Shown here piece by piece: positions 8,668-16,032 of a stretch of 64,000 nucleotides of DNA. The position numbers and the translations under genes were made by a program. Numbering within the stretch: position 1 is the first letter of the stretch; the number at the start of each line of letters is the position of its first letter. The notes beneath the pieces were generated by a model that was not told the origin of the DNA, ran no database searches, and was given only the letters and a program-made list of their open reading frames with translations. The stretch spans positions 868,001 to 932,000 of the forward strand of contig WNKP01000001.1 in the NCBI GenBank assembly GCA_009797885.1, read 5' to 3'. Origin of the DNA: Flavobacteriaceae bacterium GF1. Lineage in GTDB: Bacteria; Bacteroidota; Bacteroidia; Flavobacteriales; Flavobacteriaceae.

Positions 8668-9712
8668 GGTTCCACATATTTTGATCATTCGTCTTTCCGC
8701 AATGGGAGATGTTGCGATGACCGTTCCAGTAGTTCTCGCCTTACAAAGAAACCATCTTGAAGTTAAGGTCACTATTCTGACCAAACCACGGCTTTTGCCA
8801 ATTTTTAATTCCGTGGAAGGGGTCAATGTGTTTTCGGCAAATGTGAAAACGGAACACAAAGGGGTTTTTGGACTTTGGAAATTGTTCAAGGAGTTGAAAA
8901 AGCTTTCCGTGACCCATGTGGCCGATTTACATCATGTGCTAAGAAGTAACCTGTTGCGGTTTTTCTTTATGATTAACGGCATCCCCACACAAAAAATTGA
9001 TAAGGGCCGTAGTGCAAAAAAGAAGTTGACAAGGACGAAAAACAAAATATTCACACCCTTAAAATCGACTATGGAACGATATCGGGAAGTCTTTGAAAAA
9101 TTAGGCTTTCCAATTGCGGGAGAAGGAAACCATTACCTGCCAAAACAGGAATTGTCCGGAAACGCAGCAAATTTTTACAGGTCCCAAAACAAGGAACACA
9201 TTGGAATAGCACCGTTTGCAGCCTTTCCCAGCAAAATATACCGATTGGACTTAATTGAGGAGGTGATAACACTACTACAATCTAAAATGGATTGTAGTAT
9301 TTTGTTGTTTGGAGGAGGAAAAACAGAGGAGGAACAATTGGCAATGCTCCAGGGCAAATTTGATGACCACGTGCAATCGGTCGCTGGCAAGCTTACCTTT
9401 AAAGAGGAATTGGCCCTCATATCCCATCTGGACGTTATGTTGGCCATGGACAGTGGAAATGGCCATCTAGCGGCAAATTATGGTGTTCCCGTGGTCACGG
9501 TTTGGGGAGTTACCCATCCTTTTGCTGGATTTGCTCCCTACGGACAGCCTTTGGAAAACGGCATGGTTCCCAATCGAAAGGATTATCCAGGGATTCCAAC
9601 TTCGGTTTATGGAAACAAATATCCGGAGCATTACAAGGATGCCATTAATTCAATTCCGCCAACGGCCGTTTTAAACAAGCTTGTTGAAGTTTTGGAAAGG
9701 GCTAAAGCTTAA
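8651..9712 (+). CDS. Glycosyltransferase family 9 (heptosyltransferase-like)
   Basis: 353 residues from a GTG start inside the upstream gene. It begins with ILIIRLSAMGDVAMTVPVV, the classic N-terminal block of ADP-heptose:LPS heptosyltransferases, and has IGIAPFAAFPSKIYR (about 176-190), LLFGGGKTEEE and the C-terminal LDVMLAMDSGNGHLAA (GT9 signature) followed by VPVVTVWGVTHP. GT9 enzymes act at the inner face of the inner membrane on lipid A-core. The exact sugar is not readable. Its stop overlaps the convergent tetR-type gene by four bases. Confidence 0.9.
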   Translation: MAKRAKVPHILIIRLSAMGDVAMTVPVVLALQRNHLEVKVTILTKPRLLPIFNSVEGVNVFSANVKTEHKGVFGLWKLFKELKKLSVTHVADLHHVLRSNLLRFFFMINGIPTQKIDKGRSAKKKLTRTKNKIFTPLKSTMERYREVFEKLGFPIAGEGNHYLPKQELSGNAANFYRSQNKEHIGIAPFAAFPSKIYRLDLIEEVITLLQSKMDCSILLFGGGKTEEEQLAMLQGKFDDHVQSVAGKLTFKEELALISHLDVMLAMDSGNGHLAANYGVPVVTVWGVTHPFAGFAPYGQPLENGMVPNRKDYPGIPTSVYGNKYPEHYKDAINSIPPTAVLNKLVEVLERAKA

Positions 9713-10320
9713 TTGTATTTATTGGAAATGCTGTAAAAATAGTAACGGAGCTGTTGTATATATTGATTTGCCAATAACTGGGAATTTCCCTCTACCATTA
9801 ATGTCCGGGCTCCCATATAGGAAGAGATGATATAATTGGCAACACCATTGCAATCCACATCCTTATTTACGTAACCGTCCAATTGTCCTTTTCGCAATAG
9901 GGAGACCAGATTGATTTCCCAGATTTTTAGGATATCCTTGAGGTATTTGTTGATGCGATGGTTTTTATTGTTGAATTCGGTAATAAAGTTGAACAGCATA
10001 CTACCATTGTCGGCTACGCTATTAATGGCCTTTTCAAGTTCCAGATCAATGACGTCCAAAATCAACGGAAATGGACTTTGCTTGTAGGCCACGGGTTCAA
10101 TAAGCAAGTTAAGGGTATTCTGAAGGATAAGGTTCTGGGCTATCCCGATAAAAAAGTCTTCTTTGGACATAAAGCTATCAATAAAAACTTCTTTGGAGAG
10201 GGAGAGGCAGTCACATAGTTCCTCCAAGGAAGTATTGCAGTATCCATTTTTGTAAAAGAGTTCAAGTCCTTTAGCGCGATACAAATGCAATGCTTTACTG
10301 TTCTGTAGGGTAGTTTCCAT
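9709..10320 (-). CDS. TetR/AcrR family transcriptional regulator
   Basis: 203 residues if started at the ATG at 10320, which gives METTLQNSKALHLYRAKGLELFYKNGY; the 14 extra upstream codons look non-coding. The N-terminal helix-turn-helix (about 10-55: GYCNTSLEELCDCLSLSKEVFIDSFMSKEDFF) is TetR-like, and the rest is an all-helical ligand domain. Several Cys occur (29, 37, 39 in this numbering and a later one in KDVDCNGV), which would be compatible with a thiol-reactive ligand, but no metalloid site is established. It lies downstream of arsM in the same direction after a 323-base gap, so it is a candidate regulator of the arsenosugar operon. Confidence 0.8.
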   Translation of the reverse strand: METTLQNSKALHLYRAKGLELFYKNGYCNTSLEELCDCLSLSKEVFIDSFMSKEDFFIGIAQNLILQNTLNLLIEPVAYKQSPFPLILDVIDLELEKAINSVADNGSMLFNFITEFNNKNHRINKYLKDILKIWEINLVSLLRKGQLDGYVNKDVDCNGVANYIISSYMGARTLMVEGNSQLLANQYIQQLRYYFYSISNKYN

Positions 10321-10643
10321 AGGATTTGGGTTTGGCCCGGATGTAAAACCTCCGAACACCACAAAGCTCCAATTATATCATTGTAGGATAAATCTTATGG
10401 GACAAACCGCGATAAAAAATCGATATGAGGTCAGGATTCCGCTTGTTTTCGAAATAATTGGCGCACCGCCAAAAATGATTTCTCGTTTAAGAGCAACCTT
10501 TTTCGGATAAAACGAAACGTCTAAGGGCCTATTTGGGACAAGAACGATTTATTCCAATACCCAGAAAGGATGTAAAGGGAAAACGCACTTCAACAGCCTT
10601 GCGTTAAAGCTATGGTACCGCCAACAAACCTCAATATAGTTTC
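10321..10643. other. 323-base gap between arsM and the tetR-type gene
   Basis: No convincing ORF in either strand. The only structure seen is an inverted repeat TTGGCG-CAC-CGCCAA at 10458-10472, possibly a weak terminator of the ars operon or a binding site. No TAnnTTTG element was found for the tetR-type gene. Confidence 0.4.
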
Positions 10644-11612
10644 TTAACAACACCCCCCACCATCGTAGTGGTAGGTAGATTTGCTGATAAAAATGTCCTC
10701 CCTTTCCAATGAGGCCAGCGCCCCTGCAGTTTTGTCGCAAATGGCCAAAGGTTGGTTTTTAAGCAATACATGGCCTTTGTTATCGTCAAAATAATCCTGA
10801 TCGCCAAAGTAAATGGCGGCCTTTCCAGTGAATACACATGGACCATCTTCCGGCATGGGATCTTTGATTGCCGCAACTTCAATGGACTCAATATAAATCA
10901 ATTCATTGGTAGGATAGTTTTTGGGGTCGAGGATACGATAGGGTTTTCTGGCCCTGATCTCTATAGTGCCAAAACCAACATCGGTCAATGCCTTAACGTA
11001 TTGTTGGATGGGGAGGCTTCCACTTAGGCACAATGCGCGTAATCTGTCGTCATTACGGAGGGTCTCATTCATTTCCTGTTCGCAAGTGGGATCGCTCATC
11101 ACCAATTTGCCATGCGGTTTTAACACACGGTACATTTCTTCAATGGCGCGCTTTAAATCCTCCTCCTTAAAAATATTGAACAGGCAATTCTGGGCCGCAA
11201 CATCAATAGTGTTGTCCTCAACCGGAAGATGAAGCGCATCTCCCCTACGCAGTTCCACAAAGTCCGACCTAAACCAATCGTTTTCTTTTTCGGCCACCTT
11301 GAAGTTTTGCCTACTGGCCTCCAACATTTCGTCCACCACATCAACACCGATGACCCCACCTTTTTGGCGGTTGAAGTAAGCAAACTGCAACAGTTCCATT
11401 CCCCCACCTACGCCAACGTAAAGCATTTTTGGATTATTGGAAAGATCACGGGCATGCACTGTGCTACCGCATCCATAGTTCATTTCCTGCATGATTTTTG
11501 GAATCTTCAATCCCGGCAGCTCCCATATGGGATTGGTTGTGCAACATAATCCTACATCCGGGGTTAGGGCAGCTTCCCTATATAAATCGTTGGTCGTTTC
11601 TAAGTAACTCAT
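10644..11612 (-). CDS. arsM: Arsenosugar biosynthesis arsenite methyltransferase ArsM
   Basis: 322 residues. Class I SAM methyltransferase: motif I LYVGVGGGMELL (64-75), acidic motif GVDVVDEML (89-97), AQNCLFNIFKEED (140-152) and VLKPHGKLVMSD. Known ArsM enzymes bind As(III) through conserved cysteines; here Cys48, Cys143 and Cys195 fall at comparable places, and the protein has Cys23-Cys24 and a terminal GGGCC as further thiols. The N- and C-terminal extensions match the variant found in arsenosugar operons rather than stand-alone ArsM. It should methylate arsenite, giving the dimethylarsenic that ArsS uses. It lies 27 bases after arsS. Assignment as arsenosugar type rests on the adjacent arsS. 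Confidence 0.87.
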   Translation of the reverse strand: MSYLETTNDLYREAALTPDVGLCCTTNPIWELPGLKIPKIMQEMNYGCGSTVHARDLSNNPKMLYVGVGGGMELLQFAYFNRQKGGVIGVDVVDEMLEASRQNFKVAEKENDWFRSDFVELRRGDALHLPVEDNTIDVAAQNCLFNIFKEEDLKRAIEEMYRVLKPHGKLVMSDPTCEQEMNETLRNDDRLRALCLSGSLPIQQYVKALTDVGFGTIEIRARKPYRILDPKNYPTNELIYIESIEVAAIKDPMPEDGPCVFTGKAAIYFGDQDYFDDNKGHVLLKNQPLAICDKTAGALASLEREDIFISKSTYHYDGGGCC

Positions 11613-11639
11613 ACGTTTTTTTGTTTACTGTTATTTTGA

Positions 11640-12728
11640 TTAGGCCACGGTGCCCTGACAACTACTTCCCGCTCCGGCGGTGCATCCATAGCAGTGTTGG
11701 GAGATGGTGATATTCCTATCGTTTAAGATATCTTCGTTGTACGCACTAATATGTTTTACCTTGCTCGCCACTTTTAGGTCCAACATCTGGTTAAAGTCAC
11801 AATCGTACAACCATCCGTCCCAACTCACGGAAATGGTATTGGTGCACATTACATTGGATACCGCATCGGGATTATAGGCTTCCACCAGGGCATACATATA
11901 ATCCTCATAGTTTTCCGAGGCGATGAGGTAATCCAAAAAGCGGGAAATGGGCAAGTTGGTAATGGCAAACAGGTTGTGGAACTGAATGCCAAAATCTTCA
12001 TCCAAAGCCTTTTTAAAATCGTTTTCCAGGGCCATTTGGTCACCAGGCAAAAAAGCGCCGGAAGGATTGTAGACCAAATCCAACCGCAACGGACTGTCCG
12101 GCATGCCGTAGCCCACGGCATTAAGTTCCTGTAAAGCCCTGATGGACTTGTCAAAGACCCCATCACCACGTTGTTTATCCGTTTTTCCCCGGGTATAGTG
12201 GGGCATGGAAGAAACTACATGTACATTGTGTTTTTTAAAAAATTTGGGAAGGTCGTGGTATTTTTTGTTTGCCCTGATAATGGTAAGGTTGGAACGAACA
12301 ATAAAATCCTGTATCCCGGCTTTGGCGGCTTCCTCTACAAACCATCTAAAATTTGGGTTCATTTCCGGGGCACCACCCGTTAAGTCCAAAGTATGGGCAC
12401 CGGTATTCTTGATGACCTCCAAACATTGCTCCATGGTTTCGCGGGTCATGATTTCCTTTCGGTCCGGTCCCGCATCCACGTGGCAGTGCTCACAAACCTG
12501 GTTGCACATATAGCCCACGTTGATCTGGAGGATCTCCAGTTTTTTGGGGCGTAGGGGAAAATGACCGGTTTTGGCAATCTTGTCCTTGAAATAAGGGAGT
12601 TCCCCATCGGCGAAAATGCCCCCATTTAGGATTTCCAGTTGCTTGTTGACCGATGCCAACTCGTTTTCCCTCGCCTTCAGCGATTTTTTTGAAGCTTTTT
12701 TAACTTCGTGCAAAATACTCTGGGACAT
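11640..12728 (-). CDS. arsS: Arsenosugar biosynthesis radical SAM protein ArsS
   Basis: 362 residues. Radical SAM core with the [4Fe-4S] motif Cys75-x3-Cys79-x2-Cys82 (CNQVCEHC) and the GGAPEMNP stretch at 118-125. The C-terminal domain carries more cysteines, including CDFNQML and the final YGCTAGAGSSCQG (Cys346, 349, 357), as in the rSAM/Cys-rich family; some relatives use selenocysteine, here all are Cys. Characterised ArsS adds a 5'-deoxyadenosyl unit to dimethylarsenic to make the arsenosugar precursor. It starts 6 bases after the peroxidase gene and precedes arsM, giving a tight operon. Confidence 0.9.
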   Translation of the reverse strand: MSQSILHEVKKASKKSLKARENELASVNKQLEILNGGIFADGELPYFKDKIAKTGHFPLRPKKLEILQINVGYMCNQVCEHCHVDAGPDRKEIMTRETMEQCLEVIKNTGAHTLDLTGGAPEMNPNFRWFVEEAAKAGIQDFIVRSNLTIIRANKKYHDLPKFFKKHNVHVVSSMPHYTRGKTDKQRGDGVFDKSIRALQELNAVGYGMPDSPLRLDLVYNPSGAFLPGDQMALENDFKKALDEDFGIQFHNLFAITNLPISRFLDYLIASENYEDYMYALVEAYNPDAVSNVMCTNTISVSWDGWLYDCDFNQMLDLKVASKVKHISAYNEDILNDRNITISQHCYGCTAGAGSSCQGTVA

Positions 12729-12734
12729 AAGCTA

Positions 12735-13070
12735 TTACATTGATAATTTGTTGTACTTGTTCATCATCTGCACACCATGCACAAGGGTGGCGCCACTTTC
12801 TATGGCAGCTCCGGCATGCACGGCTTCCATCATTTCCTCTTTGGTGATACCCCTTTGGAGCCCATCCTTTGTGTAGGCATCTATACAATAGGGGCATTTT
12901 ACCACATGGGCCACGGCCAGGGCAATCAAGGACTTTTCCCTAGCACTTAGTGCGCCTTCTTCAAAAACCTTACCGTAATAATCAAAAAATTTTGTGCCCA
13001 GTTCCTCGCTCCATTCCGTGATTTTGCCAAACTTTCTCAAGTCGGCCGGGTCATAATATGAGTTTGCCAT
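12735..13070 (-). CDS. Arsenosugar-associated AhpD-like (carboxymuconolactone decarboxylase family) protein
   Basis: 111 residues, one AhpD/CMD domain. The redox motif Cys59-Pro-Tyr-Cys62 follows an all-helical segment beginning with Glu45 (AREKSLIALAVAHVVKCPYC). In AhpD a His sits four residues after the second Cys; here that place is Tyr66 (CIDAYT), so peroxidase chemistry may differ. A protein of this type is a regular companion of arsS/arsM. It may reduce peroxides or keep arsenic trivalent, but no activity is established. It begins 58 bases after the glycosyltransferase gene and ends 6 bases before arsS. Confidence 0.85.
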   Translation of the reverse strand: MANSYYDPADLRKFGKITEWSEELGTKFFDYYGKVFEEGALSAREKSLIALAVAHVVKCPYCIDAYTKDGLQRGITKEEMMEAVHAGAAIESGATLVHGVQMMNKYNKLSM

Positions 13071-13128
13071 AAGTTGTATGTTGTGCCCATATACGGGCAG
13101 ATTATCAGTGAATTAAAAAGTGAAAAAA

Positions 13129-13824
13129 TCAGTGTGAAGGAAAGGAAAGGGGAGAACCTTTGTTGAAGGGGAGTGCAAAAAATACGAGGTTAGTATACCT
13201 GAAGGAATAAAGCCAATGGTGCTGGACCGTTTGAAGTACCTCCATCAATACGTTGCGAAGTCGATTGGAAAATGATCTTACGGTTTTGAGAAGGAAGGCG
13301 ATATCGGCTACGGTGTCAATATCGGAAAACACCCGGAGCAATTTTGGCTGTTGTCCTCGTTGCCCAAAATAAACCAGGGTCTTGGATAGGAGTTCTTCCG
13401 TTTGCCAGGGAAGTTGTTCAAAATCCTGTCTTCCGAATGCATCCCTTTGTATTCCCAAAAGATTAAAACCGCCATCCTTGGAAGGGGCAATGACGTTTTG
13501 CCCAGAAGACAATTGCAGGGCGGCAGATTGGATATGCTTTCTTGTTATCTGGGGGCAGTCGTTGCCAAGGGCAATAACATTTTGAAAACCTTTGTCGAAA
13601 AGATTTTGGATGGCATTGGAAAACCGTTCCCCAAAAGAACTTCCTTTTTGTAGTTTTTCATCAAAATGGAAATAAGGAAGTCCAGCTTTTTTTACCTCGG
13701 ACAATGTTTGTCCGGTAAGCACGTGAAAGAGCAATCCGCCCTTTTGAATGTGCTTGTATTTTGACTCTTCGGAAGCACTTAGGGCAAATAGTAAAACGGC
13801 GGTATTTGTTTGGTTTTCGAACAC
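13129..13824 (-). CDS. Arsenosugar-associated glycosyltransferase (rSAM/selenodomain-associated transferase 1, TIGR04282/DUF2064)
   Basis: 231 residues from a GTG start. The short GT-A-like domain shows VIALGNDCPQI (about 83-93) and the Asp-Gly-Gly-Phe motif SKDGGFNLLGI (about 113-124), typical of the DUF2064/TIGR04282 family. Members usually lie with arsS and were named for that link. About 35 residues at the C-terminus (after about 190) look poorly conserved and aromatic. It is the first gene of the ars operon, with a -7 element and palindrome directly upstream. Donor and acceptor are unknown; transfer to the arsenic-bearing ribose is inferred. Confidence 0.82.
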   Translation of the reverse strand: MFENQTNTAVLLFALSASEESKYKHIQKGGLLFHVLTGQTLSEVKKAGLPYFHFDEKLQKGSSFGERFSNAIQNLFDKGFQNVIALGNDCPQITRKHIQSAALQLSSGQNVIAPSKDGGFNLLGIQRDAFGRQDFEQLPWQTEELLSKTLVYFGQRGQQPKLLRVFSDIDTVADIAFLLKTVRSFSNRLRNVLMEVLQTVQHHWLYSFRYTNLVFFALPFNKGSPLSFPSH

Positions 13825-13831
13825 AAATAGC

Positions 13832-13843
13832 GTTTACGTAAAC
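13832..13843. promoter_or_regulatory. 12-bp palindrome at the predicted ars operon transcription start
   Basis: GTTTACGTAAAC is a perfect 12-base palindrome. It lies between the minus-strand -7 element (13850-13857) and the GTG start at 13824, which is where a repressor operator would block initiation. The protein that binds it is unknown; the downstream TetR-type regulator is the obvious candidate. Confidence 0.5.
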
Positions 13844-13849
13844 TTACAA

Positions 13850-13857
13850 CAAAATTA
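13850..13857 (-). promoter_or_regulatory. -7 promoter element TAATTTTG of the ars operon
   Basis: On the minus strand the bases read TAATTTTG, an exact TAnnTTTG match. The start of transcription would fall around 13843, about 20 bases before the first start codon. No clear TTG -33 element is visible. Confidence 0.45.
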
Positions 13858-13943
13858 GTATACAGGTTTAGTCGAAAAATTGATATTTCATTACAGCTAA
13901 AATTGGGAAAGGCCATAATTTTGAATAGCAATACCGTATTGAA

Positions 13944-14750
13944 ATGAATAATCTTGAAGGAAAAAGCATTGGGTTGGTCCTATCCGGGGGTGGCATACGG
14001 GGCATGGCCCATATAGGATTATTAAAGGCCATGGAAGCACATGGGTTGGAGGCCAATGTGGTTTCCGGAAGCAGTGTGGGGGCTTTGGTCGGCGCGTTAT
14101 ATGCCAATGCGAACAGCATAGAGGAGATGTTGCAGTTTTTTAAGGACACCCCCCTGTTCCAGTATAGTTTCTTTACGTTCAATAAACCAGGGTTTATTGA
14201 TACCGATCGGTATTTTGATATTTTCAAAAAGTATTTCCCTGAAAACTCCTTTGCTTCCTTAAAACGGAAGCTGTTTGTTTTGGCGACCGATCTTATGAAC
14301 GGCAAGGAGGTGGCCTTTTATTCGGGCACATTGATACGCCCGTTATTGGCATCGGCGGCGTTGACTCCCGTCTTTAGCCCTGTTGAAATTGAGGGAATCT
14401 TATATGCCGATGGTGGGGTGATGAACAATTTTCCCAAGGAATATGTAGATGGGAAGTGCGATATCATCATTGGATGCAATGTTTCCATTGCGGGGGAACT
14501 ACAAAAAAAAGATTTAAAGAACGCATGGCAACTGGGAACACGCGTCACCAGTTTGGCCATCTATGCCTCTTGCAAGGACAAGCTGGCGGCATGTGATATT
14601 GCCATTGAGCCAAAAGAGTTGGAGACCATAGGGGTTTTTGATAAAAAAAATATTGAGAAGGCCTACAACCTGGGATATGATTACGGGATGGGGGCCATTG
14701 AAAAATTTCTTTCCAGGGAATCACCAACGGCAGCACCCAACACCAAATAA
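13944..14750 (+). CDS. Patatin-like phospholipase family protein
   Basis: 268 residues, single patatin domain. The oxyanion loop SGGGIRG (14-20), nucleophile elbow GSSVG with Ser44 (42-46) and the dyad Asp156 in DGGVMNN are all present, so the Ser-Asp hydrolase site is complete. No signal peptide, so it is probably cytosolic or peripheral. Family members cleave acyl chains from phospholipids. It is divergent from the ars operon and a TAATTTTG -7 element sits about 20 bases upstream of its ATG (13915-13922); any functional link to arsenic is not supported. Confidence 0.88.
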   Translation: MNNLEGKSIGLVLSGGGIRGMAHIGLLKAMEAHGLEANVVSGSSVGALVGALYANANSIEEMLQFFKDTPLFQYSFFTFNKPGFIDTDRYFDIFKKYFPENSFASLKRKLFVLATDLMNGKEVAFYSGTLIRPLLASAALTPVFSPVEIEGILYADGGVMNNFPKEYVDGKCDIIIGCNVSIAGELQKKDLKNAWQLGTRVTSLAIYASCKDKLAACDIAIEPKELETIGVFDKKNIEKAYNLGYDYGMGAIEKFLSRESPTAAPNTK

Positions 14751-14862
14751 CAAAAAATAGGGCCATTCCCTTGGGTAACGCTTTTTTTGAAAAAAACGGA
14801 TGTTTCCACTCCGTCCCGCAACCCGGATATGGCCATATGGATGATTTTAGAATATAGGAAGG

Positions 14863-15912
14863 TCAGACATCATCATAATCCACTTTTAAAACGGGTGTTT
14901 TGGCATGGGCCTGACAGGTGAGGATCAACCCCTCGGCAACTTCACTATCCGTGAGGATTTGATTTTTGACCATCTCAGCCTCTCCTTCCAGTATCCTCGC
15001 TATACAGGAACTGCATACCCCACCTTGGCAAGAGTAGGGCGCATCAATATCATTTTTTAGAACGGCATCCAATACCAATTCCTTTTGATCCATGGTAAAC
15101 TCCTGCTCTTCGTCATCCAATACCACGGTAACCTTGGTCTTTCCATCCAAACCTTCAACTTGGTTCACTTCGGAATCGGATGAGGTAAAGAGTTCATGCA
15201 AGATTTTTTCCTCGGCAACACCATTGTTTTTCAGGGAATCGGAGACTGTGGTAATCATCTGCTCAGGGCCACAGAGGTAAAAAGTATCAAAGTCCAATTC
15301 CTTGAACTTGTTTTTTAGGATTAGATTGACAGTGGCGTTTTCGATTCGGCCAAAAAGGCAATCGGCTTCACTACTCCTGCTATAGACCCACTGGATAAAA
15401 AATCGATTGGCATACTTCCCTTGAAGATCGAGCAATTGATTTCTGTACATGGTCTCCCCCGGGTTTTGATTTCCAAAGACCAGGACAAACCTATTCTTTT
15501 CGTTGGCTTCCAATACACTTTGCGCAATACTCATAATGGGTGTAATGCCGCTTCCAGCCGCAAAGGCGGCAATGGTCTTTATTTCACCATTGGGCTCAAA
15601 AACAAAACGTCCTTCCGGGGGCATGACCTCAAGGACATCGCCTGGGGAAATGGATTCATTGGCGTATTTTGAAAATGTACCGTTCGGCATTTTTTTGATG
15701 CCCACGGTTAGCTGCCCCGAAGAAGGGGCAGAGGAAATGGAATAGGCCCTACGGACCTCCTTATCGTCCATTTCCTTTTTAAGGGTGATATACTGTCCCG
15801 GCAGAAAGGTAAAGGTTTTCCGCAGTTCGGTCGGGACATCAAAAGAAAGTGCTACGGCATTGGGCGTTAAGGCGTCAACCGATGCAACTTTTAAGGCGTG
15901 AAAATCGCTCAT
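14863..15912 (-). CDS. PaaE-type ferredoxin--NADP reductase with C-terminal 2Fe-2S domain
   Basis: 349 residues from the ATG at 15912 (MSDFHALKVAS); the ATG 33 bases further upstream would lie ahead of the predicted transcription start. Three domains in order: FAD-binding (RRAYSISSAP, about 54-63), NAD(P)-binding (AGSGITPIMSIAQ, about 119-131, and FYLCGPEQMI) and a plant-type [2Fe-2S] ferredoxin domain with CQGGVCSSC and LTCQAH at the end. Such flavin/iron-sulphur proteins pass electrons from NADPH to an oxygenase or desaturase. No partner oxygenase lies beside it. Ring-hydroxylating phenylacetate genes are absent, so the name PaaE itself is not supported. Confidence 0.85.
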   Translation of the reverse strand: MSDFHALKVASVDALTPNAVALSFDVPTELRKTFTFLPGQYITLKKEMDDKEVRRAYSISSAPSSGQLTVGIKKMPNGTFSKYANESISPGDVLEVMPPEGRFVFEPNGEIKTIAAFAAGSGITPIMSIAQSVLEANEKNRFVLVFGNQNPGETMYRNQLLDLQGKYANRFFIQWVYSRSSEADCLFGRIENATVNLILKNKFKELDFDTFYLCGPEQMITTVSDSLKNNGVAEEKILHELFTSSDSEVNQVEGLDGKTKVTVVLDDEEQEFTMDQKELVLDAVLKNDIDAPYSCQGGVCSSCIARILEGEAEMVKNQILTDSEVAEGLILTCQAHAKTPVLKVDYDDV

Positions 15913-15913
15913 A

Positions 15914-15934
15914 GCAAAAATTTTTGCAAAGCTA
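15914..15934 (-). promoter_or_regulatory. -7 element TAGCTTTG and overlapping palindrome before the reductase gene
   Basis: Minus-strand TAGCTTTG at 15934-15927 is an exact TAnnTTTG match. The 14-base palindrome GCAAAAATTTTTGC (15914-15927) runs from the last base of the box to just before the ATG at 15912. This supports the downstream start codon. The palindrome may be chance in AT-rich DNA. Confidence 0.4.
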
Positions 15935-16032
15935 AATAAACGCAACGCATTCGAGGAAATTTTAAAATAGAAATGAATTATGTAACAATTCGATTAATTT
16001 AGACACTAACATCGCGAACTAAACACCAACCT

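Noticed and set aside
11640-12728. ArsS as a selenoprotein
   Set aside because: All expected positions in this copy are Cys and the frame has no internal TGA.
14827-14838. Palindrome ATATGGCCATAT between patatin and the reductase
   Set aside because: It lies in a convergent 3' spacer with no promoter, so an operator role is unlikely; no T-run for a terminator.
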